From: Azoarcus sp.
Lineage (GTDB): Bacteria; Pseudomonadota; Gammaproteobacteria; Burkholderiales; Rhodocyclaceae
Assembly: GCA_031282905.1 (NCBI GenBank)
Contig: JAITCV010000233.1
Location: 1 to 15,152 of the forward strand
Length of the DNA: 15,152 nt
Reading direction: 5' to 3'
In this document: piece by piece, positions 6,965 to 14,262 of the stretch
How the letters are laid out: every line of letters starts with the position of its first letter
Numbering within the stretch: the first letter of the stretch is position 1
Notes under the pieces: generated by a model
Seen by the model: only the letters and a program-made list of their open reading frames with translations
Told to the model about the DNA's origin: nothing
The model's database searches: none
Translations under genes and position numbers: made by a program

Positions 6965-7252
6965 CCGTTCCCTTTCCGTTTGGCGCGGCTTTTTCCGCCA
7001 ATCCCGATCGTCGTCTACCACGCTTGTTGCGCTCGCCGAGCGCCCCGCGCGCCCCGCGCGCAAGGCTCACCGCCCGAATGCCTCGCCCTTCGGCACGGCA
7101 ATGCCAAGCTGCTTCATGCAAAATTTCCTCGGTCTTGTCCCGGATATTTCCGGGGCCGCCTCCTCCTGTGCGCTTTTCCCCACGAGCTTGGCGGTGAGCG
7201 CCGCCCCAACGTCCAGGATTGGACCGTCCCGCGTCGCTAAGCGCGAATTCGG
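6965..7252. other. Intergenic stretch between tRNA-Arg and the membrane-protein gene
   Basis: About 290 bases with no gene I can support. It holds two adjacent CCTTTCCGTT units (6960-6980), a GC-rich tandem of two CGCCCCGCG-like units near 7040-7060, and several short overlapping open frames on both strands without recognisable products. A minus-strand frame of 129 codons (7456-7067) runs through it but starts inside the plus-strand gene and shows no family motif, so I do not call it. Confidence 0.5.
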
Positions 7253-7281
7253 TTCGACAAGCCCGCGACAAACGGGATAAT
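7253..7281 (+). promoter_or_regulatory. Putative promoter of the membrane-protein gene
   Basis: TTCGAC (7253-7258) and GATAAT (7276-7281) are 17 bases apart, a fair sigma70 match. The transcript would start near 7288, about 25 bases before the ATG at 7313. Confidence 0.5.
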
Positions 7282-7312
7282 ACGGGCCAGATTTCCTGGC
7301 GCGGACCAAGAC

Positions 7313-7942
7313 ATGAGCGATTTTTTCACCGGTGATTTCTTCACCATTTACCTGCTGTGCTGGGGCAGCGCCTGCGTGATTGCCATTGGCATTTTCATCC
7401 ATCGTTTCAAGACTTGGGAAATCACCCGGCGCGCTTATTGGCAATTCCTGTTGCAACCCTGGAAAATCGCCACGTTTTCCATTGCGGCCCTGGGATTGAT
7501 CCTGATTGCGCCCTATACAAACGACATTACCTGGGATTACGTCGACGCCGCTTTCATGTCCATCCTGACGTTCGTTACCGCGCCCTGGGCCGTCGGTGTG
7601 CTGTACCAGACCCTCAGAGGACGGCGCGCTTTCGGGGCGGCTTATGTGGCTTGTTGCGCCTGGATGTTTTCGGCGAGCTGGTCGTATGACCTTTACCTGC
7701 TGATTCGTGACGGCAGTTATCCCGAAACATGGGACGTCAATATCGCCGCCTCTTCCATCTTGTATTTCGCCGCTGGTCTGCTATGGAGTCTGGATTACCG
7801 CAGCGACAAGGGCGTGACGTTCGCCTTCATGAATGAGCCTTGGCCATCTGGCCAGGAACAGAGCGCTTTTTGCCGAATCGTTGGATATGCCTTGCCTTTC
7901 ATGTTGATCGTCAGTGTCGCCATCTTGAGTTTTGTCTGGTGA
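7313..7942 (+). CDS. Hypothetical six-helix membrane protein, 209 aa
   Basis: I do not recognise a named family. The 209-residue product shows six hydrophobic segments at about residues 10-28, 50-66, 77-98, 104-124, 142-158 and 187-207, so it should sit in the inner membrane. Trp and Tyr are frequent at segment ends, as is usual at membrane interfaces. No catalytic or ligand-binding motif is visible. It stands alone on the plus strand, with its own likely promoter, and converges on the glycosylase gene with 40 bases between the stops. Its base composition looks lower in GC than its neighbours, which could mean separate ancestry, though membrane proteins often differ that way. The ribosome site is weak; the ATG at 7313 is the first reasonable start. 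Confidence 0.85.
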   Translation: MSDFFTGDFFTIYLLCWGSACVIAIGIFIHRFKTWEITRRAYWQFLLQPWKIATFSIAALGLILIAPYTNDITWDYVDAAFMSILTFVTAPWAVGVLYQTLRGRRAFGAAYVACCAWMFSASWSYDLYLLIRDGSYPETWDVNIAASSILYFAAGLLWSLDYRSDKGVTFAFMNEPWPSGQEQSAFCRIVGYALPFMLIVSVAILSFVW

Positions 7943-7982
7943 CAACAGGCTGCATTTTCGGGCGCGCTCCGCTTTTCGCTGT

Positions 7983-8732
7983 TCATTCCGCCTGATTTAG
8001 GCTGGCCGCGTCGTCTGGCCACACGCCGAGTTCCACCAACTGGCGGCTGGCGGCTTCGCTCCAGCCGCGATTGGCCGCCGGACTGGCAGGGCTGGGATGG
8101 AGGATGCGGCCGGTTTTGACTTTGCTCGCCGCGCCCAGCGCGGCCTGGGCGCGAGCCTGGGCCCAGGCGCCAATGCCGATGACCCACTCGGGTTCCAGTG
8201 CCGCGACCAGCTCACGCAGGTGCTGGTCGCAGGCGGCGAGCAGCGGGGTCTGTTCGGCGGCAGGTAATTTGTCCGGGGTGAGGTTGCGCCCGCCGACAAA
8301 GAAAGCCAGCGGGCAGTAATTGGCGACGAAATGGTCGGCAAAAAAAGCGTCCGCCGTGCCGAAACGCTGCTGGAACAGGCCCCACAAGCGCCGCCCGCTT
8401 ACTTCCGAGCGCGCGCACGCGAAGCCTTCGACCGGGCGTTGCGGATTGGGCCAGGTCGGCGTGCCGACCGCGCCTGCCAGCCCCAGCCAGTCACGCACGA
8501 CGGCGATTTCGCCGAATGGCGTTCCGGTCTGCACCATGCCGAACGGCCCGGGATTCATGCCGAGGAACACCACCCGTTTCTTGCCGTCGCCATAACGGGC
8601 GAGGTAGGATTCGTGAATACCCCAGGCATAGTCGAGCGGGTTGTAGACATGGGTTGCCGGCGCGGCGAAACGCATGGCGTCGACGGTGGCCGACAGCTTG
8701 CGCGCGGCGGCGATCAGGGCGGAGGCGGTCAT
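7983..8732 (-). CDS. smug1: SMUG1-like uracil-DNA glycosylase
   Basis: This enzyme removes uracil and some oxidised pyrimidines from DNA, starting base-excision repair. The 249-residue product carries the family 3 (SMUG1) motifs. GMNPGPFGM at residues 58-66 continues into QTGTPFGE and contains the Asn and water-positioning Pro-Gly segment. HPSPASPAANRGW at 212-224 supplies the His and the intercalating loop. NYCPLAF at 138-144 is also typical. The ATG at 8732 has an AGGT ribosome site ten bases upstream. It follows rsmG after 28 bases and is probably the last gene of the prfC-to-glycosylase operon. The family was first known from vertebrates and is patchy in bacteria. Confidence 0.93.
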   Translation of the reverse strand: MTASALIAAARKLSATVDAMRFAAPATHVYNPLDYAWGIHESYLARYGDGKKRVVFLGMNPGPFGMVQTGTPFGEIAVVRDWLGLAGAVGTPTWPNPQRPVEGFACARSEVSGRRLWGLFQQRFGTADAFFADHFVANYCPLAFFVGGRNLTPDKLPAAEQTPLLAACDQHLRELVAALEPEWVIGIGAWAQARAQAALGAASKVKTGRILHPSPASPAANRGWSEAASRQLVELGVWPDDAASLNQAE

Positions 8733-8760
8733 TTTGGCTTACCTGGAAAAAACGTCTTTA

Positions 8761-9414
8761 TCATGAGTTTGCGCGGCGGATCACCACCAGATGACGCTCG
8801 GCGTTCAGCCCCGGCACGGTGAGCGGCTGCACCGCCGTGACCGCCCAGCCCTTGGGCAGGGCGGCGATTTCATCGGTCGGCAGCATGCCCTTCATCGCAT
8901 AGAGCGCGCCATTTTCGTCGACCAGATGTCCGGCCAGACGCACGAAATCGGCCAGGCTGGAAAACGCGCGCGAGATGACGCCATCCACGCTGTTCGGCAG
9001 TTCAGCGGGGCGCACGGTTTCGATCCGCCGGTTGAGGACATGGAAATTCTTCACTTCCAGCTCGATTCTTGCCTGTTGCTGAAAACTCGCTTTCTTGTTG
9101 ACCGTTTCGATCGAGGTTACCGTCAGCGCCGGACAGGCCAGCGCCAGCGGCAATCCCGGCAGGCCCGCGCCTGAACCGGCATCGACCAGATGGCGCAGCG
9201 CATCGACTTGCGGCCATATTGCAAGCGCATCGAACAGATGACGAGTGATGATTTCCCGCGGCGCGCTGATCGCGGTGAGGTTGTAGACTTGATTCCACTT
9301 GAGTAGCAGTTCGCCAAAGGCGAGCAGGCGCGCGCTCAGGTTCGCCGTGTCCAGCCCGAGCGCGGCCAGCCCGGCGTCGAGCTCGTCCTGCCATTGGGAG
9401 AGGCGGCCGCTCAT
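8761..9414 (-). CDS. rsmG: 16S rRNA (guanine-527-N7)-methyltransferase
   Basis: RsmG (GidB) uses S-adenosylmethionine to methylate N7 of G527 in 16S rRNA. Loss of this gene gives low-level streptomycin resistance in other bacteria. The 217-residue product has the SAM-binding motif DAGSGAGLPGLPLA, preceded by the family segment KWNQVYNLTAI. Later motifs include NRRIE and ISRAFSSL. The start is the ATG at 9414, which overlaps the mnmG stop as ATGA; longer in-frame starts would run into mnmG. parA and parB, its usual followers in many proteobacteria, are absent. Confidence 0.97.
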   Translation of the reverse strand: MSGRLSQWQDELDAGLAALGLDTANLSARLLAFGELLLKWNQVYNLTAISAPREIITRHLFDALAIWPQVDALRHLVDAGSGAGLPGLPLALACPALTVTSIETVNKKASFQQQARIELEVKNFHVLNRRIETVRPAELPNSVDGVISRAFSSLADFVRLAGHLVDENGALYAMKGMLPTDEIAALPKGWAVTAVQPLTVPGLNAERHLVVIRRANS

Positions 9415-11312
9415 GCGCGCACCGCGAGACCCTGACGTTTGAGCCATACCAAAAGCATTGAGATCGCCGCCGGGGTCACGCCCTGGACACGTCCGGCTTG
9501 CCCAAGGGTTTCGGGCTGGAAGGCGGTGAGTTTCTGCTGTACTTCCTTCGACAGCCCCGGCACTTCGGCGTAGTCGAATCCGGCGGGCAGACGGATGGTC
9601 TCGGCCTGGCGTTGCCGGGCGATTTCGTCGTGCTGGCGGTCGATGTAGCCCTGATATTTGGCGGCAATCTCGATCTGCTCGATTACCCGCACGTCGTTGC
9701 AGTCGAAGGCGGGCGCGCCGGGCAACGACCTCAACGCGGCCCAACCCGTTTCTGGACGGCGCAGCAGGTCGAAATAGCGGGTTTCGCGCTCCAGCATCTT
9801 GCCCAGCACGCGCACTTGTTCGTCCGCCGGAATGCTGCCGGGGCGCGCCCAGCTTGCCGTCCACACCGCCGTGCCGCGCTCGATGGCTTCGCGCTTGGCG
9901 CAGAAGGCCGCCCAGCGTTCATCATCGACCAAGCCCAGCGCACGTCCTTGTTCGGTCAGGCGCAGATCGGCGTTGTCTTCGCGCAATTGCAGGCGGTATT
10001 CGGCGCGCGAGGTGAACATGCGGTAAGGCTCGGAGACGCCGCGGGTGATGAGGTCATCGACCATCACCCCCAGATAGGCTTCGTCACGGCGCGGACACCA
10101 TGGTTCGCGGCCTTGCGTCTGCAAGGCGGCATTGGCACCGGCCAGCAGCCCCTGCGCCGCCGCTTCTTCATAGCCGGTGGTGCCATTGATCTGTCCGGCA
10201 AAGAACAGCCCGCCGATGGTTTTGGTCTCCAGCGAGGCGCGCAAGTGGCGCGGGTCGAAATAGTCGTATTCGATCGCGTAGCCAGGGCGCAGGATATGGG
10301 CATTTTCCAGCCCGGCGATCGAATGCACGACGTCGAGCTGGACATCGTATGGTAGCGAGGTGGAAATTCCGTTTGGATAGATTTCGCGGGTCGCCAACCC
10401 TTCCGGTTCCAGGAAGACATGGTGGCTGTCGCGGCCAGCGAAGCGATGGATTTTGTCTTCGATCGACGGACAGTAACGCGGGCCCACGCCTTCTATCACG
10501 CCGGTATACATTGGCGAACGGTCGAGATTGGCGCGGATGATGTCATGGGTGCGGGAATTGGTTTTCGTCACCCAGCAGGGGCGTTGCGGCGGATGTTGTC
10601 CGACCTCGCCGAGGAAGCCGAACACCGGCAGCGGCTCGTCGCCATGCTGTTCGGTCATGACGCTGAAATCGATGCTGCGCGCGTCGAGCCGGGGCGGCGT
10701 GCCGGTTTTCAGCCGTCCTTGCGGCAGGCCGAGTTCACGCAAGCGTTCGCCGAGACGAATCGCCGGCAGCTCGCCCGCCCGTCCTCCCGGGTAATGCGTC
10801 AGGCCGATGTGAATCCGCCCGTTGAGAAAGGTGCCCGCGGTGAGCACCACCGCCGCCGCCTCGAACCGCAGACCGATGGTGGTCACCACTCCGCCCACCC
10901 GCCCGCCCGCCCGCCCGCCGCTGACGATGATGTCATCGACCGCCTGCTGGAACAGCCACAGTCCGGGCTGGTTTTCCAGGCGTTTGCGGATGGCGGCCTT
11001 GTAGAGTATGCGATCGGCCTGGGCGCGGGTCGCCCTCACCGCGGGCCCCTTGGATGCGTTGAGGATGCGGAATTGAATGCCGCTTTCATCGGTCGCCGCC
11101 GCCATCGCGCCGCCGAGCGCGTCGATTTCCTTGACCAGATGTCCCTTGCCGATGCCGCCGATGGACGGATTGCAACTCATCGCGCCGAGAGTTTCGATGT
11201 TGTGGCTGATGAGCAGGGTTTTCGCGCCCATGCGCGCGGCGGCAAGCGCGGCCTCGGTGCCGGCATGGCCGCCGCCAACCACGATGACATCGAAACGCAT
11301 GGGGTGGATCAT
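9411..11312 (-). CDS. mnmG: tRNA uridine-5-carboxymethylaminomethyl modification enzyme MnmG
   Basis: MnmG (GidA) is the FAD-binding partner of MnmE. Together they place the carboxymethylaminomethyl group on the wobble uridine of certain tRNAs. The 633-residue product is full length. The FAD motif GGGHAGTEAA is at residues 13-22, with SCNPSIGGIGKGHLVKEID soon after. Later family marks are CPSIEDKI, NGTTGYEEAAAQGL and VSEPYRMFTSRAEYRLQLRE. The start at 11312 matches the family N-terminus; an ATG four codons later is possible. A (CCCG)5 tract falls at about residues 131-140, giving an Arg/Gly-rich insertion relative to E. coli. Its stop overlaps the rsmG start. Confidence 0.98.
   Translation of the reverse strand: MIHPMRFDVIVVGGGHAGTEAALAAARMGAKTLLISHNIETLGAMSCNPSIGGIGKGHLVKEIDALGGAMAAATDESGIQFRILNASKGPAVRATRAQADRILYKAAIRKRLENQPGLWLFQQAVDDIIVSGGRAGGRVGGVVTTIGLRFEAAAVVLTAGTFLNGRIHIGLTHYPGGRAGELPAIRLGERLRELGLPQGRLKTGTPPRLDARSIDFSVMTEQHGDEPLPVFGFLGEVGQHPPQRPCWVTKTNSRTHDIIRANLDRSPMYTGVIEGVGPRYCPSIEDKIHRFAGRDSHHVFLEPEGLATREIYPNGISTSLPYDVQLDVVHSIAGLENAHILRPGYAIEYDYFDPRHLRASLETKTIGGLFFAGQINGTTGYEEAAAQGLLAGANAALQTQGREPWCPRRDEAYLGVMVDDLITRGVSEPYRMFTSRAEYRLQLREDNADLRLTEQGRALGLVDDERWAAFCAKREAIERGTAVWTASWARPGSIPADEQVRVLGKMLERETRYFDLLRRPETGWAALRSLPGAPAFDCNDVRVIEQIEIAAKYQGYIDRQHDEIARQRQAETIRLPAGFDYAEVPGLSKEVQQKLTAFQPETLGQAGRVQGVTPAAISMLLVWLKRQGLAVRA
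10894..10920 (-). repeat. (CCCG)5 tetranucleotide tract and G-quadruplex motif inside mnmG
   Basis: On the plus strand 10898-10917 is five CCCG units, preceded by CCCA and followed by CCG. Read as mRNA (minus strand) it has six GGG runs separated by single bases. It encodes a Gly/Arg-rich stretch around residues 131-140 of MnmG. A change in unit number would shift the frame unless three units were gained or lost. Confidence 0.9.
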
Positions 11313-11335
11313 GGTTCTTGCGGAAAAAATCGGCT

Positions 11336-11866
11336 CTATTCGGACTTGGGCGCGCGCAGCACCAAGGTGTCGCCGCGCTGGGTGAATTCCAGTTGCTTGA
11401 GCACGCTCATGCCGAGCAGCACCTGGTCATCGTGGTCCATGCCGGGGTTGAGATCGGCGCGCACCTGGCGGAGAACGAAGGGGCCGATACCCAACTCGTC
11501 TATTTTCGTGCTGTATACGGTGACATAGCCATTGGCGGTAGACGCCTGGCCGGTCAGCCCTTTCTCCAAGCCAATCTCGCGCCCCAGGCGAGCGGGCACC
11601 GAAACCAGGGTCGCGCCCGTATCGAGCATGAAAGTGACCGGCTGGCCGTTGATGGTGCCGGGCGCGACGTAATGACCAGAACGATTGCGTTTCAGCACCA
11701 GTTCGGCGTTTGCGCCCGGAACGGTCCGGACGGCGCGATTGGGGTTTTCCCGCCACTCCAGCGTTTTATCGAAGAACAGCCACAACAGGCCGATCAGCGT
11801 CATCGCCGCCAGCCACGCCATGTTGCGGCCCATGCGCCGGGTCGTGTTTTCGTCGGGTGTATCCAT
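11336..11866 (-). CDS. Membrane-anchored retropepsin-like aspartic protease (clan AA)
   Basis: This is a small single-domain aspartic protease of the retropepsin type, expected to work as a dimer. The 176-residue product has one hydrophobic segment at about residues 16-32, which should anchor it in the inner membrane with the catalytic part outside. The active-site triad is in FMLDTGATLVSVP with Asp82-Thr83-Gly84, and LLGMSVLKQLEF at 150-161 is the second family motif. This matches the bacterial clan-AA DTGA family of about 170-200 residues. The start chosen is the ATG at 11866; an adjacent in-frame GTG is possible, while the longer frame from 11935 would overlap prfC. It lies 14 bases after prfC and 23 before mnmG. 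The substrate is unknown. Confidence 0.88.
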   Translation of the reverse strand: MDTPDENTTRRMGRNMAWLAAMTLIGLLWLFFDKTLEWRENPNRAVRTVPGANAELVLKRNRSGHYVAPGTINGQPVTFMLDTGATLVSVPARLGREIGLEKGLTGQASTANGYVTVYSTKIDELGIGPFVLRQVRADLNPGMDHDDQVLLGMSVLKQLEFTQRGDTLVLRAPKSE

Positions 11867-11880
11867 CACGTTTGTCCGGT

Positions 11881-13503
11881 TCAGGCGAGCACTTGCCCGT
11901 GCTCGCGGGTGGCGTGGAAAGCCACGTTCGGCCATTTTTCCATCGTCACTTCGAGGTTGTAGCGGCTGCTGGCGAGGTAGACCGGATTGCCGTCGACGTC
12001 CCGTCCCAGGCGCAGGGCTTGTTCACGCTCGAAGTTGCGCCGCACGGTCTCGTCGGGGAAGGTGAGCCAGCGCGCGGTATGGATATCGGCGGTCTCGAAG
12101 ATGGCGTCGACCTTGTATTCGTCCTTGAGGCGTTGAGCGACGACTTCGAATTGCAATTGCCCGACCGCGCCCAGCAGCATTTGTCCGCCTTCCAGCTCGA
12201 AGACTTGTATCGCGCCTTCTTCGCCGAGTTCTTGCAAACCTTTTTGTAGTTGCTTGGATTTGAGCGGATCGCGCAGTCTCGCGGCGCGAAAGAGTTCCGG
12301 CGAGAAATAGGGGATGCCCTTGAAGTTGAGCGCCTCGCCTTCGGTCAAGGTGTCGCCGATCTGCAATTGGCCGTGGTTGTGGATGCCGATGATGTCTCCG
12401 GCAACGCCGCTGTCTTTCAGCACCCGTTCATTGGCCATGAAGGTGAGGGCGTTGGCGAGCTTCATTTCACGCCCGTCGCGCACGTGGCGCACTTTCATCC
12501 CCGAGTTGTAGCGGCCCGAGCAGATGCGGAAGAATGCGATGCGGTCGCGGTGGCGGGGGTCCATGTTGGCCTGGATCTTGAATACGAAGCCGGTGAAGGC
12601 GGGCTCGGAAGGCTGCACCATGCGTGTCTCGCCGTTCGTCCCGGCGATGCGCGCCTGCGGCGGCGGCGCCCAGTCGATCAAGGCTTGCAGGATTTCCTGT
12701 ACGCCAAAATTGTTGATTCCGGAGCCGAAGAACACGGGGCTCTGACGGCCCGCGAGGAATTCGTCCAAGGCAAACGGCGGCGAGGCATCGTGCAGCAAGG
12801 CGACATCCTCGCGCACTTGGCCGATTTCAAGCGGATAGCGGCGGTCGAGTTCGGGGTTGCCGAGACCTGCGATCAGGTCGGCTTCGCTGCGATGTTCTTC
12901 CCCCGCGGTGAACGCCAGCATGCGGTCGGCAAGTAAGTGATAGACGCCGCGAAACGCCTTGCCCATGCCGATCGGCCAGGTGACGGGCGCGCAGGTAATC
13001 TTGAGCACGTCTTCGATTTCGGCCAGCAGGTCGAAGGGTTCGCGCACCTCGCGGTCGAGTTTGTTGATGAAGGTGATGATCGGCGTACTGCGCAAGCGGC
13101 AGACGTCGAGCAGCTTGACTGTTTGCGCTTCTACTCCCTTGGCGGCGTCGATCACCATCACTGCGGCGTCGACGGCGGTGAGCACGCGGTAGGTGTCTTC
13201 GGAAAAGTCCTCGTGCCCCGGCGTGTCGAGCAGGTTGATCGTATGCCCTTGGTATTCAAACTGCATCACCGAGCTGGTCACGGAGATGCCGCGCTGCTTT
13301 TCGACTTCCATCCAGTCGGAAGTCGCGTGCCGCGCCGATTTGCGCGCCTTGACCGTGCCCGCGAGCTGGATCGCGCCGCCGAAAAGCAGCAGCTTTTCGG
13401 TGAGCGTGGTCTTGCCGGCATCGGGGTGGGAGATGATGGCGAAAGTGCGGCGGCGTTCGATGTCGCGCAGGAGGTCGGGAGAGGTCGGGGGCAAGGCGGG
13501 CAA
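11881..13503 (-). CDS. prfC: Peptide chain release factor 3
   Basis: RF3 is the GTPase that removes RF1 and RF2 from the ribosome after peptide release. The product, up to 540 residues, has the translational GTPase motifs: SHPDAGKTT (residues 25-33), the switch I region with RHATSDW (58-64) and RGISV (71-75), DTPGHEDF (93-100) and NKLD (147-150). The family end REHGQVLA is present. No ATG is available before the GTPase domain. The start must be TTG at 13503 or, with better spacing from the AAAGG ribosome site, TTG at 13494. It is the first gene of the right-hand operon, and its likely promoter lies on the end of the broken TolC gene. Confidence 0.97.
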   Translation of the reverse strand: MPALPPTSPDLLRDIERRRTFAIISHPDAGKTTLTEKLLLFGGAIQLAGTVKARKSARHATSDWMEVEKQRGISVTSSVMQFEYQGHTINLLDTPGHEDFSEDTYRVLTAVDAAVMVIDAAKGVEAQTVKLLDVCRLRSTPIITFINKLDREVREPFDLLAEIEDVLKITCAPVTWPIGMGKAFRGVYHLLADRMLAFTAGEEHRSEADLIAGLGNPELDRRYPLEIGQVREDVALLHDASPPFALDEFLAGRQSPVFFGSGINNFGVQEILQALIDWAPPPQARIAGTNGETRMVQPSEPAFTGFVFKIQANMDPRHRDRIAFFRICSGRYNSGMKVRHVRDGREMKLANALTFMANERVLKDSGVAGDIIGIHNHGQLQIGDTLTEGEALNFKGIPYFSPELFRAARLRDPLKSKQLQKGLQELGEEGAIQVFELEGGQMLLGAVGQLQFEVVAQRLKDEYKVDAIFETADIHTARWLTFPDETVRRNFEREQALRLGRDVDGNPVYLASSRYNLEVTMEKWPNVAFHATREHGQVLA

Positions 13504-13536
13504 ACCTTTGTGGTCCGGCAGGAAATGAAGGAGCGG

Positions 13537-13545
13537 ATTCTAGCA
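13537..13545 (-). promoter_or_regulatory. Extended -10 element upstream of prfC
   Basis: On the minus strand TGCTAGAAT matches the extended -10 form TGnTAnAAT. It would start transcription near 13530, about 27 bases before the first possible prfC start. No good -35 box lies at 16-18 bases, as is common with extended -10 promoters. It sits where similarity to TolC proteins ends. Confidence 0.5.
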
Positions 13546-14059
13546 TCCAGGTCATTGCCCTCGGCGAGATCGAATCGGGCGCGCGCTTCGTCGATGTCGG
13601 CACCTGTGCCCGCACTCGTCCTGAATGTACGTTTGGCATAGTCTATTTGGGTTTTGCAGGCTTCTTGCCACGCGCGATTGACGTCGGCTTCCGCCTGCGC
13701 GAACAGCACATCGAAATAAGCGGCCCCCAACCGCAGGGTCATCTCCTGCCCGGCCCAGTTCAGCGCGGCTTTGGCGCTTTCGACCTGCGCGTCGGCTTGC
13801 TTCACGTCGGCGAATTCGCGCGGGCGGAACACGGGCTGGCGCAAACTGAGCGTGTCATTACGGTTGTCATAACTCTGCTCGCTTTCGCCGCGCCGCTCTT
13901 TTGTTCGATCGAATTGCGCCTCCGCATGGCGGACAGCGAAATAGCGGGCAATCCATCCGCTGCGCTTTGCGGTAAAGCCCGGCAGATCGTCGGCCCGCGC
14001 GGAAAAAGGCAAGAAGACGACAATGCCGCCTGGCGACAAAACAGTTCAGCAAACAACAT
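13542..14059 (-). pseudogene. Truncated TolC-family outer-membrane efflux gene (type I secretion)
   Basis: The minus-strand frame from 14039 contains about 165 residues like the N-terminal third of type I secretion TolC proteins, which are usually about 450 residues. Recognisable parts are a signal-like FLPFSARADDL, QSYDNRNDTLSLRQPVF, and LRLGAAYFDVLFAQAEA through ARFDLAEGNDLDA. There similarity stops and the frame runs into prfC out of phase. No ATG starts this frame; only TTG at 14039 follows an upstream stop, whereas an ATG at 14059 opens another frame. Just after ADDLP, a different frame reads GLYRKAQRMD, the usual continuation in this family, suggesting paired indels. The part normally between the first helix and QSYDNRN also seems shortened. 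It is therefore a degraded gene. Confidence 0.75.
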
Positions 14060-14262
14060 TCATTCTTCTTTCATTGCCACGGCGACCTGCTCAGAAGTGG
14101 GCGTTTCCGGCAAGCATGTATTCATATATATATTACATAAACTCACAGGACGCCAACATGCATGGCGCGCCGCGAAACAACCCCGACCAACCCCATGCCG
14201 GCAAACCGGACATGGGGTTCGCATGGGTTTTTGCACACTCAGACGCGCGCTTCAGACGCAGT
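14060..14262. other. Spacer between RTX and TolC genes with an AT-rich island
   Basis: About 200 bases with no gene. It contains the hairpin at 14189-14219 and an AT-rich island at 14117-14140 (TATATATATATTACATAA-like) in otherwise GC-rich DNA. On the minus strand the island could supply a -10 box for the former TolC gene, but I find no convincing -35. Confidence 0.45.
14189..14219 (-). terminator. Hairpin after the RTX gene
   Basis: AACCCCATG (14189-14197) pairs with CATGGGGTT (14211-14219), and CCGG pairs with CCGG inside around loop CAAA, with one bulged base. The 13-pair stem lies 44 bases past the RTX stop. On the minus strand it is followed by GGTCGGGGTTGTTT, a poor U run; on the plus strand TTTTT follows after eight more bases. 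A transcription stop for the RTX gene is likely but not certain. Confidence 0.55.

Noticed and set aside
7067..7456. Minus-strand frame of 129 codons across the tRNA to membrane-protein gap
   Set aside because: It begins inside the plus-strand membrane-protein gene, covers the likely promoter of that gene, and has no recognisable motif.
7943..7982. Terminator between the converging membrane-protein and glycosylase genes
   Set aside because: Only a five-pair AACAG/CTGTT match closes the gap and there is no T run after it.
8815..9864. Longer reading of rsmG starting at 9864
   Set aside because: The extra 150 codons are the mnmG gene in another frame; the ATGA overlap at 9414 gives a product of the normal family length.
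13278..13541. Extension of the TolC frame into prfC as a fused protein
   Set aside because: The sequence past GNDLDA is prfC read in another frame, with Pro/Ser/Arg-rich low-complexity text and no domain.
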